A stretch of 64,000 nucleotides of DNA. Origin: Cytobacillus oceanisediminis 2691 (GTDB lineage: Bacteria; Bacillota; Bacilli; Bacillales; Cytobacillaceae). The position numbers and the translations under genes were made by a program. The notes under the pieces were generated by a model. It made no database searches and was not told where the DNA came from. It saw only the letters and a program-made list of their open reading frames with translations. Positions 52,319 through 60,150 of the stretch are shown here, piece after piece. The stretch lies in the NCBI RefSeq assembly GCF_000294775.2, contig NZ_CP015506.1, positions 3,447,501-3,511,500 on the forward strand, written 5' to 3'. Each line of letters begins with the position of its first letter. Positions within the stretch are counted from its first letter, which is position 1.

Positions 52319-52738
52319 TTACTCCGGGTAAGTCTCTCTTAAAAAATCAATTGATTGAACAATTAATTCCTTTAGCACTTCTACATCGATATCTGCAATC
52401 TTATTTATGTACACACAAGCTTTTCCGGTGGTATGTTTCCCAAACCTTTCAAGCAATTCATCTCTTTTTCTATCCCCGGGTGCAAAATAAAGGCTAATTT
52501 TTGCCTTTCTTGGCGAAAAGCCAACAAGTGGTGCATCCCCTTCATGACCAGTTGCATATTTATAATGATACGAACCAAAGCCAATGATGCTTGGTCCCCA
52601 CATTTTTGCCTGATAGCCTGTCGTTTCTGTAAAGATATCCAGCAGCCTATATGCATCCTCCCTCTTTTTAGGACTCTCAACTTTTTCTATGAATTCAAAT
52701 ACACTGTTATCGTTCTCTTTGGTTTTAACTTCATACAT
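52319..52738 (-). CDS. DUF1801 domain protein
   Basis: A 139-residue YdhG-like/DUF1801 protein. The signature KMWGPSIIGFGSYHYKYATG and the ending KISLYFAPGDR...LLERFGKHTTGKACVYI are typical. These small proteins have a frataxin-like fold and unknown function; some are linked to stress. ATG at 52738 follows AAGGAGTTGG. Single gene. Confidence 0.85.
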   Translation of the reverse strand: MYEVKTKENDNSVFEFIEKVESPKKREDAYRLLDIFTETTGYQAKMWGPSIIGFGSYHYKYATGHEGDAPLVGFSPRKAKISLYFAPGDRKRDELLERFGKHTTGKACVYINKIADIDVEVLKELIVQSIDFLRETYPE

Positions 52739-52818
52739 TATAGGCCAACTCCTTATTTAGATTTGATTAGTACTTCTCTAAAATACAGGTAATGTCCTTC
52801 TGAAAACCAATACTCCCG

Positions 52819-52850
52819 GCAAAAAAAGAGCAACCATATGATTGCTCCTC
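52819..52850 (-). terminator. terminator after the pirin gene
   Basis: GAGCAATC/GGTTGCTC stem followed by seven T on the minus strand. Confidence 0.85.
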
Positions 52851-52859
52851 ACCCTCTTC

Positions 52860-53705
52860 TTATTTTAGAAAGGTACCTTCCATATACTCCTTATATGCGG
52901 TTCGTATTTCTTCTTCCGTGTTCATAACAAACGGTCCACGGGCAACAACCTGTTCTTTGACTGGCTCGCCTGCATATAGTAAAAAGCGCAAAGGCTCTTC
53001 GGCTTTGATGAAAATTTCGCTTCCAGCGTCCCCGCCATCTCCCAATTCAAGAACCTGGCCTTTTGCTGCATATGCTTCATTTTCTCCAAAAACCCCGCTG
53101 CCTTCTATAATATAGATGAAGCCCTTGTAGCTTCCAGGCAGATCTTGCGAGGCTTCCGCTCCTTTTTTCATGTTAGCTTCAACCATCGTTACAGGCACAT
53201 GATTTAAGGCAGGAGATACAACCCCCTTTGAGGATCCGGAGAAGACTTTAAAAATAACGCCATCTTCCTCTCTGACAGGAACTTCACTGCCTTTAAGATT
53301 TTGATATCTAGGCGCTGTCATTTTCTTCCCGCTGGGCAGATTGATCCACAGCTGCAGCGAATGGGCAGTTATTCCTTCTGATGGCACTTCGTTATGAACG
53401 ACACCGCTGCCTGCTGTCATCCATTGAACATCTCCTGGCCCTAACACGCCTCCTTCACCGGAATGACTATCGAAATGTTCAATAGCCCCTTCAATAACAT
53501 AAGTTACGGTTTCTATACCGCGATGGGGATGGATGTCAAACGCACCTTTTTGAAATTTATCCTCCATCATCAGAAGGAATGGGTCAAACTTCTCCCAATT
53601 CCCTGGTTCTATCACAGGGCCTGCTGCATGAATGGGGCTATGCTCCTGCAGATATACTTTCCTGATTGAAGCAATTTCCCGCTTAGTAATCTCCTCATTT
53701 TCCAT
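52860..53705 (-). CDS. pirin family protein
   Basis: A 281-residue bicupin of the pirin family. The metal-binding motif HPHRGIETVTYVIEG (three His/one Glu with QWMTAGSGVVHNE) is complete in the N-terminal cupin. Some pirins have quercetin 2,3-dioxygenase activity. It is downstream of the quinone-resistance genes mhqR-mhqO-mhqD-wrbA on the same strand, 64 bases after wrbA, so a role in aromatic or quinone detoxification is likely. ATG at 53705 follows GGGGAGAAATGG. Confidence 0.9.
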   Translation of the reverse strand: MENEEITKREIASIRKVYLQEHSPIHAAGPVIEPGNWEKFDPFLLMMEDKFQKGAFDIHPHRGIETVTYVIEGAIEHFDSHSGEGGVLGPGDVQWMTAGSGVVHNEVPSEGITAHSLQLWINLPSGKKMTAPRYQNLKGSEVPVREEDGVIFKVFSGSSKGVVSPALNHVPVTMVEANMKKGAEASQDLPGSYKGFIYIIEGSGVFGENEAYAAKGQVLELGDGGDAGSEIFIKAEEPLRFLLYAGEPVKEQVVARGPFVMNTEEEIRTAYKEYMEGTFLK

Positions 53706-53769
53706 ACGCCATTTCTCCCCTTTACATGTAAAGGGAGCAATTGAATAACAATTGCTCCATCTATTATGT

Positions 53770-54381
53770 TTACTGATTACCTTTTTTTATCCACCCGGCA
53801 ACTGTGACGGTTCTTTTCGCCTGATGCTTAACAGCTTCCTTCACATCTTCAATCATTTTTCCATCCTGGTCAACTGTTACGCTAGTTCCATACGGATTGC
53901 CTCCTGCTCCGAAGAGAACCGGATCTGTATATCCAGGAGCAGCGACAATCGCTCCCCAATGATACATTGTTGTATAAAGGGAAAGAATTGTTGCTTCCTG
54001 CCCCCCATGAGGATTTTGGGCTGATGTCATTGCACTTACTGCCTTATTCGCAAGCTTTCCTTTCGCCCAAAGACCGCCAGTTGTATCAAGGAACTGCTTC
54101 ATTTGGGAAGGCATATTGCCGAAACGGGTCGGCACGCTGAATATAATGGCATCTGCCCATTCAAGATCGTCCGGCTTGATTTCAGGCACATCCTTTGTTG
54201 CCTCGACAGTTGCTTTCCATACAGGATTGCCTTCAATTGCAGATTGCGGTGCCAATTCTGGAACCTTAAAAACCCTAACTTCCGCACCAGCTTCTTTGCC
54301 GCCTTCCTCCGCCCATTTAGACAATTGATAGTTTGTTCCGCCCATGCTGTAAAAAATTACGGCCAATTTCACATTTTCCAT
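53770..54381 (-). CDS. wrbA: NAD(P)H:quinone oxidoreductase, WrbA type
   Basis: A 203-residue flavodoxin-like quinone reductase of the WrbA group. LAVIFYSMGGTNYQLSKWAE is the FMN phosphate loop; IIFSVPTRFGNMPSQMKQFL and SAQNPHGGQEATILSLYTTM carry the FMN and NADH contacts. It reduces quinones by two electrons, avoiding semiquinones. ATG at 54381 has AAGGAGAC before it; an in-frame ATG at 54435 with AGGCGG is an alternative start that would add MGILSRLFGNSTKKETI. Lies between mhqD and the pirin gene. Confidence 0.88.
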   Translation of the reverse strand: MENVKLAVIFYSMGGTNYQLSKWAEEGGKEAGAEVRVFKVPELAPQSAIEGNPVWKATVEATKDVPEIKPDDLEWADAIIFSVPTRFGNMPSQMKQFLDTTGGLWAKGKLANKAVSAMTSAQNPHGGQEATILSLYTTMYHWGAIVAAPGYTDPVLFGAGGNPYGTSVTVDQDGKMIEDVKEAVKHQAKRTVTVAGWIKKGNQ

Positions 54382-54492
54382 ATTAATCGTCTCCTTTTTA
54401 GTTGAATTTCCAAATAACCTTGATAGGATACCCATATCAGCACCGCCTATTCTTTCATAGTCTTCCCTATTAATTCATTGCATTAACTAATT

Positions 54493-55095
54493 TTATATTT
54501 GTTTATACCAGCGGGCTGCAGCTTGAACCTCACCCATGGTTAATTGGTGTCCAAAACTTTCCCAGTGAAGCTCGACTTTCGCTCCTGCACTTTCCAATAA
54601 AGACTGTAAATCAGTAGATTCTTCTGCGGGACAAATCGGGTCATTGGTTCCTGCAGCGATAAATACTGATGTTCCGCTAAGATCAGGCAATTCAGCACCA
54701 CGCCTTGGAACCATCGGATGGTGCAGAATCGCTGCTCTTAAGGAGTTTTCATGATGGAATAATAAGCTTCCTGCAATATTAGCTCCATTGGAATAGCCAA
54801 TTGCCACTATGTTTTCACGCTTAAATTTGTATTTCTGTGCAGCTTCATCTAAATATCCGTTTAATTCTTTAGTGCGAAAAATCAAATCCTCTTCATCAAA
54901 GACACCTTCTGCCAGTCTGCGGAAAAATCTCGGCATACCATTTTCCAGCACATTTCCGCGCACACTTAGAACAGAGGCCTCCGGATCAATATGCCCTGCA
55001 AGCGGAAGCAGGTCAGTTTCTGTACCTCCTGTTCCGTGAAGCAGCAATAATACAGGTTTAGAAGGATCTTTTCCTTGTTGAAAAATATGTTTCAT
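54493..55095 (-). CDS. mhqD: carboxylesterase, MhqD-like hydrolase
   Basis: A 200-residue alpha/beta hydrolase very like B. subtilis MhqD: LLLLHGTGGTETDLLPLAG, RGNVLENGMPRFFRRLAEGV and AIGYSNGANIA, where GYSNG holds the nucleophilic serine; Asp in NDPICP and His in GHQLT complete the triad. In B. subtilis it is induced by hydroquinones and repressed by MhqR. ATG at 55095 follows GAGGGGAAG. It follows mhqO by 20 bases. Confidence 0.92.
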   Translation of the reverse strand: MKHIFQQGKDPSKPVLLLLHGTGGTETDLLPLAGHIDPEASVLSVRGNVLENGMPRFFRRLAEGVFDEEDLIFRTKELNGYLDEAAQKYKFKRENIVAIGYSNGANIAGSLLFHHENSLRAAILHHPMVPRRGAELPDLSGTSVFIAAGTNDPICPAEESTDLQSLLESAGAKVELHWESFGHQLTMGEVQAAARWYKQI

Positions 55096-55115
55096 AGTAT
55101 CTTCCCCTCTTCGTT

Positions 55116-56054
55116 TTAATCCAGTTCCCTAACTTCAATTGGGATTAATTTCCGCTCGATGCGATTTCTCATATCCTCATATTGTTCAGGAAGCATCAGC
55201 TTCTCTCCCATTTTCCCAGGTGATTCGTCATGCGCAAATCCAGGAGGGTCGGTTGCAATCTCAAACAGAATTTCCCCTTGCTCCCGAAAATAAATGGCAT
55301 TAAAATAATTCCGATCCCTGACTGGCGTCACACTATATCCATTTGACCTCACATACTCCTGCCACTCCAATTGATCCTCATCATCTTCTGCCCGCCAGGC
55401 GATATGATGGACTGTACCGACACCCATCTGGCCGCGCTTGCCGGAAACCTTTTTCAGGTCTATGACATTGCCGATTTGGGCAGTGGATTGGAACCGGATC
55501 ATTTCTTCCTCTTCCCCAATACGTTCAAGGCCCATTACCCTTTCAAGCAGGTTTGCCGTTTGTTCAGGCTGGGATGAATAAAGAGTCGCCCCAGCAAATC
55601 CCTTTATTGCAGCATCTGGAGTGATGCCTCCAAAAGACCATGTATTTATTTCTCCCTCATCTCTTTCTACCAACTCTAATACAAGGCCATGTGGATCAAG
55701 AAGCTTTATCAATTCTTCTCCGAATCTTTTTTCCCTTGTGTAAGAAATATTAAATTTCTTAAATCTGTCTTGCCAAAATCCAAGGGCACCTTTGGGAATG
55801 GCATAGGAGGTGACCCCAACCTGGCCATCCCCTATAACTCCCTGGAAAGCATTTGCCCATGGAAAGAAAGTAATGATTGTCCCCGGCTTTCCTTCTTGAT
55901 TGCCAAAGTACAGATGGTAAGTGCCGGGGTCATCAAAATTTACGGTCTGCTTGACCATTCTCAAACCTAGTACACCTGCATAAAAATCGACATTATCCTG
56001 CGGATGGCCGACGATGGCAGTGATATGATGGATCCCGCTAGTTTTTCTGCCCAC
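55116..56054 (-). CDS. mhqO: ring-cleaving dioxygenase MhqO (VOC)
   Basis: A 312-residue two-module VOC protein matching B. subtilis MhqO through most of its length (SGIHHITAIVGHPQDNVDFY, TVNFDDPGTYHLYFGN, TVHHIAWRAEDDEDQLEWQ, NYFNAIYFREQGEILFEIAT). The His and Glu metal ligands are in HHITAI, VHHIAW and GEILFE. It is an Fe-dependent dioxygenase acting on hydroquinones. GTG at 56054 has AGAGG eight bases before it and is preferred over GTG at 56063. Second gene of the mhq block. Confidence 0.92.
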   Translation of the reverse strand: MGRKTSGIHHITAIVGHPQDNVDFYAGVLGLRMVKQTVNFDDPGTYHLYFGNQEGKPGTIITFFPWANAFQGVIGDGQVGVTSYAIPKGALGFWQDRFKKFNISYTREKRFGEELIKLLDPHGLVLELVERDEGEINTWSFGGITPDAAIKGFAGATLYSSQPEQTANLLERVMGLERIGEEEEMIRFQSTAQIGNVIDLKKVSGKRGQMGVGTVHHIAWRAEDDEDQLEWQEYVRSNGYSVTPVRDRNYFNAIYFREQGEILFEIATDPPGFAHDESPGKMGEKLMLPEQYEDMRNRIERKLIPIEVRELD

Positions 56055-56141
56055 TGTAAACACCTCTTCCTATTTAATGTATCCTAAATTCAGCCAATAA
56101 AACTCATTTCAATTCAAATATTTTTAATTCAAGATATTAAT

Positions 56142-56570
56142 TTAAATCTCTGTCCGCTTTTTAACTTTTTCAAGTAAATTTATTAAATCATCCAGCTCAT
56201 CTGAAATCAGTTCTTCAAAAAAAGTATTCACCTTTTGCTGGTGTTTCGGCATAATCTCTTCCAATAACTTATTTCCTTTGTCAGTTAAACCAATATGAAT
56301 CGCCCGGCGGTCATTCGGACATGCGATTCTTTTGGCATATCCCTTTTCCACAAGCTTATCAATTACATAAGTCATCGAGCCGCTCGTAATTAATATCCTC
56401 TTTCCAATTTCGTGTATCGTCTGCATATCATTGTGGTATAGAGCTTCCAGCACTGAAAACTCGGTCATGCTAAGGCTATAATTGGTGATACTGTCCTTTA
56501 TGCATTCATGAATGGATTTGGATGTCTGCATGAGAATCAGGAATGCCGGGTTAGGGCAAGGCCTTTTCAT
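56142..56570 (-). CDS. mhqR: MarR-family repressor, MhqR-like
   Basis: A 142-residue MarR regulator with clear likeness to B. subtilis MhqR: KRILITSGSMTYVIDKLVEK is the recognition helix region and CPNDRRAIHIGLTDKG the wing. MhqR senses methylhydroquinone-type quinones and derepresses detoxification genes. A perfect palindrome of the MhqR-box type lies 30 bases before the ATG at 56570 (site GGCAGGTGA), which argues for autoregulation and for control of the mhqO-mhqD-wrbA genes that follow on the same strand. Confidence 0.85.
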   Translation of the reverse strand: MKRPCPNPAFLILMQTSKSIHECIKDSITNYSLSMTEFSVLEALYHNDMQTIHEIGKRILITSGSMTYVIDKLVEKGYAKRIACPNDRRAIHIGLTDKGNKLLEEIMPKHQQKVNTFFEELISDELDDLINLLEKVKKRTEI

Positions 56571-56599
56571 ATTATCACCTGCCAATACTTCGAATTAAT

Positions 56600-56619
56600 T
56601 TATCTCGATTTCGAGATAA
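56600..56619. promoter_or_regulatory. MhqR box
   Basis: TTATCTCGATTTCGAGATAA is a perfect palindrome except for the central TT and matches the ATCTCGA...TCGAGAT operator known for MhqR in B. subtilis. Confidence 0.88.
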
Positions 56620-56849
56620 TTATAAAATACATTTATGATTGTGTCAATCATCCGGATTGAACTCTTTCATCATTCCGCATTGAAAACGAGAAAGGCAGGG
56701 AAGAAAGCTGAATTAATTTAGCCAAGTGTTTTAACTCATTTTTAATCACTGATTATTTTACATCATTCAGCATATTGACTTCTTCTTTAACATAAAGGTA
56801 TATATGATTTATAATATTAGAATTTTCCGATAAGTTTAGGGGTGAGGGA

Positions 56850-58049
56850 ATGTATAAAATATACTGCCGAATGGTTCAAAAAACCTTCAAGCTGGGATCG
56901 CCTTTTCTGCCATGGCGGGAACCGGAATTATTAGAAGGTCCCAATAGCCTGGACAAGCTTCCTGATGTTATTAAGAAGAATGAGATCAGCAGAACTCTGA
57001 TTGTAACTGACAGCGGCATCAGTGGTCTTGGCCTAATGGATGGTTTGCTTTCAAATTTACAGAAAAAGAACATTGAGTTTTATATATATGATAAAACCAT
57101 TCCAAATCCTACAATTACGAATATAGAAGAAGCACTTGAGGTATATAAAAAGAATGACTGCCAGGGGATTATTGCTTTTGGCGGGGGTTCTCCGATGGAT
57201 TGCGCCAAAGGAGTTGGTGCAAGAGTTATGAGGCCAGAGAAAAGCATTTCACAAATGAAAGGCCAATTTAAGGTTAGAAAAGAGCTCCCTCCCATTTTTG
57301 CAGTCCCGACCACGGCAGGTACTGGAAGTGAAGCCACCGTTGCAGCGGTCATTACTGACAGCAGCTCACACGAGAAATATGCGATTATTGATTTGAACTT
57401 AATCCCGCATTATGCAGTTCTTGACCCGTTGATTACATTAAAAATGCCTCCTCATATAACAGCTGCAACCGGTATGGATGCACTAACCCATGCCATCGAA
57501 GCCTACATTGGCAGAAGCAATACAGCAGAGACTAGAAAATTCAGCATAAATGCAGTCCGCCTAATTTATGATAATCTTTATGAAACATACCAGAATGGCG
57601 AAAACCTGACGGCAAGAGCCAATATGCAGAAAGCTGCGTATCTTGCAGGATTGGCTTTCACCAGGGCCTATGTTGGCAATGTTCATGCTATTGCCCATAC
57701 ACTCGGAGGTTTTTATTCGGTCCCTCACGGTTTGGCAAATGCCGTCATCCTTCCATATGTCCTGGAGCAATATGGAGAGGCAGTATGGGACCCTTTGGCC
57801 GAGCTGGCAGTGGCCGCAGGTATCGGCAATGCGTCAGATTCGGCTGAAGAAAATGCTAAAAATTTTATTCTTAGCATAAAATCCCTAAACAGCAGAATGG
57901 GGATCCCGCCAAAAGTAAGCGGAATTCAAGACAGGGACATTCCAATCATGGCTGAACGTGCCTTAAAGGAAGCCAATCCCCTGTATCCTGTTCCGAAAAT
58001 CTTCAGCAGAGATGATATGTTTAGACTGTACCAGCTGATAAAAGATTAA
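56850..58049 (+). CDS. iron-containing alcohol dehydrogenase
   Basis: A 399-residue Fe-ADH. GGGSPMDCAKGVG is the NAD(P) loop; PTTAGTGSEATVAAVI follows; the metal ligands are Asp and His in ATGMDALTHAIEAY and the histidines of VHAIAHTLGGFYSVPHGLAN. It reduces an aldehyde or oxidises an alcohol; in this group butanol- and 1,3-propanediol-type enzymes occur. ATG at 56850 follows AGGGGTGAGG. It is divergent from mhqR, so aldehydes from aromatic breakdown are a possible substrate, by inference only. Confidence 0.92.
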   Translation: MYKIYCRMVQKTFKLGSPFLPWREPELLEGPNSLDKLPDVIKKNEISRTLIVTDSGISGLGLMDGLLSNLQKKNIEFYIYDKTIPNPTITNIEEALEVYKKNDCQGIIAFGGGSPMDCAKGVGARVMRPEKSISQMKGQFKVRKELPPIFAVPTTAGTGSEATVAAVITDSSSHEKYAIIDLNLIPHYAVLDPLITLKMPPHITAATGMDALTHAIEAYIGRSNTAETRKFSINAVRLIYDNLYETYQNGENLTARANMQKAAYLAGLAFTRAYVGNVHAIAHTLGGFYSVPHGLANAVILPYVLEQYGEAVWDPLAELAVAAGIGNASDSAEENAKNFILSIKSLNSRMGIPPKVSGIQDRDIPIMAERALKEANPLYPVPKIFSRDDMFRLYQLIKD

Positions 58050-58104
58050 AAAGGGAAATTCCTGTGCCTTTCTTTATTTAAAAATCAATTTGTTAAAAGT
58101 TTAT

Positions 58105-58239
58105 TTAAGAAATACCAGTTTCAATATACCTTCTTATAAACTGCCACTCACCAGGAGCACCTTCGCTCTGAAAAAATACATTGGCTGTTAACAGGCTTAT
58201 CCCTGTGATAATAATGCTTTCGTATATGTATGCAAGCAT
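58105..58239 (-). CDS. possible small membrane protein, 44 residues
   Basis: A 44-codon frame starting MLAYIYESIIITGISLLTAN, with one hydrophobic helix and a short hydrophilic tail. AAGGGAGAGAG stands just before ATG at 58239. No family recognised. It lies in the 530-base gap between the Fe-ADH gene and modB, next to the second 52-bp array. Confidence 0.4.
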   Translation of the reverse strand: MLAYIYESIIITGISLLTANVFFQSEGAPGEWQFIRRYIETGIS

Positions 58240-58291
58240 TTCTCTCTCCCTTAGCTTGGCTATACGATTCAAGGTTCAACAATAAAGAACG

Positions 58292-58539
58292 AATGGCTCT
58301 CTTATGATTAGATATTGCCTTTCAAGCAAAATCAGCTTGTGTGAATGGCGCTAATCTATTCCCAATAGCGCCCTTTCAGGCCGAATTAACAGCAGTCAAT
58401 GACGCTTATGAATGAGAATAATGCCTTTTGGACTGAATCATCATCAGCCAATGGCGCTTATCACTAGGAATAGTGCTTTTCAGATAGAATACTCATGAAC
58501 GAGTGGCGCTTATTGATGTGAATTAATCCAATTGCTCAC
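58292..58539. repeat. second 52-bp-period tandem array
   Basis: Five diverged copies start at 58292, 58344, 58398, 58450 and 58502 (steps 52, 54, 52, 52). Each begins AATGGCGCTTAT-like and holds an inverted repeat (perfect in copy two: GGCGCTA...TAGCGCC), then a GAAT-rich second half. It fills much of the gap between the Fe-ADH gene and modB. Confidence 0.85.
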
Positions 58540-58540
58540 A

Positions 58541-58580
58541 CTAAAAAAGGCGGTTTGCACATGACTGCATTCCGCCTTTC
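58541..58580 (-). terminator. terminator after modB
   Basis: AAAGGCGG/CCGCCTTT stem with an inner TGCA pairing, then TTTTTAG on the minus strand; overlaps the stop. Confidence 0.8.
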
Positions 58581-59248
58581 TAGAAACGTTTCTTAATAAA
58601 ATTCATGAACACAAGCATGGAAGTTGAAATAAGTAATATAATTGAAACCCACATCCAAGCCAGTTCCATATCCCCTGAATCCATAGCAACGTAGATCGCG
58701 GTGGGAAGTGTTTGTGTCTTTCCGGGAATATTGCCTGCAAACATTAATGTGGCGCCGAATTCCCCTATTGCCCTGGCAAAGCTTAATATTGCTCCTGTCA
58801 TGATGGCTTTAGAAGCCAGCGGCATCGTTACATACAGAAAAACCTTTAAATCTGATGCACCATCGACTCTTGAGGCGTCTTCAATCTCATTGTCAATGGA
58901 TTCAAAACCAGCCCTGGCAGATTGATACATCAGTGGAAATGCTACAACGGCCGCGGCAATGACAGCAGCCCACCACGTAAAAATGACTGGCCCGTTAAAC
59001 AGCGATTCAATCCCTCGTCCGACGAAAGATTGCTTTCCAAAAACCACAATAAGCAGAAATCCTACAACGGAAGGTGGAAGGACCAATGGCAAAAGCAGCA
59101 AAGTATCTATAATTGCCTGGCCTTTAAACGTCCGATTTGCCATCAGTTTTGCAGCTAAAACCCCTATCACTAAAACAGCGAGAAGCGATATAGAGGCAAT
59201 TTCCAGTGAGAGTTTAACCGGTGACCAAAAGTATTCGGATTGAATCAT
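58580..59248 (-). CDS. modB: molybdate ABC transporter permease
   Basis: A 222-residue ModB with five or six helices. LPLVLPPSVVGFLLIVVFG and the EAA motif ASRVDGASDLKVFLYVTMPL (docking site for the ATPase) are typical, as is FARAIGEFGATLMFAGN. It forms the channel for molybdate. The expected ModC ATPase gene does not follow, and the upstream modA is only a fragment, so the locus cannot supply a complete transporter. ATG at 59248 lies just after the stop of that fragment. Confidence 0.92.
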   Translation of the reverse strand: MIQSEYFWSPVKLSLEIASISLLAVLVIGVLAAKLMANRTFKGQAIIDTLLLLPLVLPPSVVGFLLIVVFGKQSFVGRGIESLFNGPVIFTWWAAVIAAAVVAFPLMYQSARAGFESIDNEIEDASRVDGASDLKVFLYVTMPLASKAIMTGAILSFARAIGEFGATLMFAGNIPGKTQTLPTAIYVAMDSGDMELAWMWVSIILLISTSMLVFMNFIKKRF

Positions 59249-59249
59249 T

Positions 59250-59381
59250 TCAGCAGGTAAGAAAAACCGTATTGCTCCATTTAGACATACCTTGTTCAGA
59301 TTGTATAAATACGTAGAAAAGCTGTTCCGTATCCCGGTTTTTACTCTCTTTTAATACTCCCAGCTGATTGAAAATAATCAT
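59250..59381 (-). pseudogene. modA remnant (C-terminal piece behind the original start)
   Basis: A 43-codon frame with a good ribosome site (AAAGGAG) before ATG. Its text GVLKESKNRDTEQLFYVFIQSEQG fits the C-terminal helix of molybdate-binding ModA proteins (GVLKxSKN...LFYxFIQSEQG), but about 200 internal residues are absent and the last strand ends abnormally (VFLTC). It stops one base before the modB start. An internal deletion of modA that kept the start region is the simplest reading. Confidence 0.7.
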
Positions 59382-59464
59382 ATAAACTCCTTTGTAAATA
59401 GAAATACATCTGTAAATATAATATACCTTATCATTATAAATGAAAAATTTAGTGAAGCATTCTA

Positions 59465-59992
59465 TTAACTTGAAGTTTTTGTGTCATAAGTCACGTTTAG
59501 ATTTTTATAATAAATCACTGTCGCCTCCAGATTGCCTTGTTCAGACTGTGCGAAGCCTGGTATGATGCCTGCTTTAACATATCCTGCTGATTGATAAAGG
59601 ATATTGGAAACATCACCTTCTCTTGTATCAAGTACAAGCAGGCTTCGGCCCTCCTGTTTCGCTTTATCTTCTGCCGCTTTTAATAGCAATCGTCCCAAAC
59701 CCTTTCTGCGGATGGAGGGGTCAGTCATTAATTTTGCAATCTCCGCACGATGGCTTCCATTTTCTTTCTGGCATAAATGGAGCTGGATTGTTCCGGCAGC
59801 TTTTCCATCCATTACAGCTAAAAACAAAACCACATCATTGTTTTTTAATAAATCCTCCCAATATTCCTCTGCCTTAGCTTGATCAAGCGGAGGCAGAAAC
59901 CCTATTGACGCTCCCTCATTTACCACCTCAATTAATAGTTTGGACAGCTCTTTTTTATATCCTTCAATGGATTTAACCTCGAAAATATCCAT
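59465..59992 (-). CDS. GNAT N-acetyltransferase
   Basis: A 175-residue acetyltransferase with the acetyl-CoA loop IRRKGLGRLLLKAAEDKAKQ near 96-115 and the final LVLDTREGDVSNILYQSAGY. The N-terminal part (SIGFLPPLDQAKAEEYWEDL) is as in many antibiotic- or amino-acid-type GNATs. Substrate unknown. ATG at 59992 follows AACGGGTGAACGGG. Single gene upstream of the mod remnant. Confidence 0.88.
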   Translation of the reverse strand: MDIFEVKSIEGYKKELSKLLIEVVNEGASIGFLPPLDQAKAEEYWEDLLKNNDVVLFLAVMDGKAAGTIQLHLCQKENGSHRAEIAKLMTDPSIRRKGLGRLLLKAAEDKAKQEGRSLLVLDTREGDVSNILYQSAGYVKAGIIPGFAQSEQGNLEATVIYYKNLNVTYDTKTSS

Positions 59993-60103
59993 ACCCGTTC
60001 ACCCGTTTCTTAATTTTTCTATCCAATCCGCCTCTGGCGAATCTATTACATTAACATTCCATATAAGTAAAAAGTTCTCCTCCCTTCCTCAAAACAAAAC
60101 CAA

Positions 60104-60143
60104 TAAAAAAAGCTCTGCCAAAAATTTCAGGCAAAGCTTTCAT
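60104..60143 (-). terminator. terminator after corA
   Basis: AAAGCTTTGCC/GGCAGAGCTTT stem followed by TTTT on the minus strand. Confidence 0.88.
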
Positions 60144-60150
60144 TATGCTT

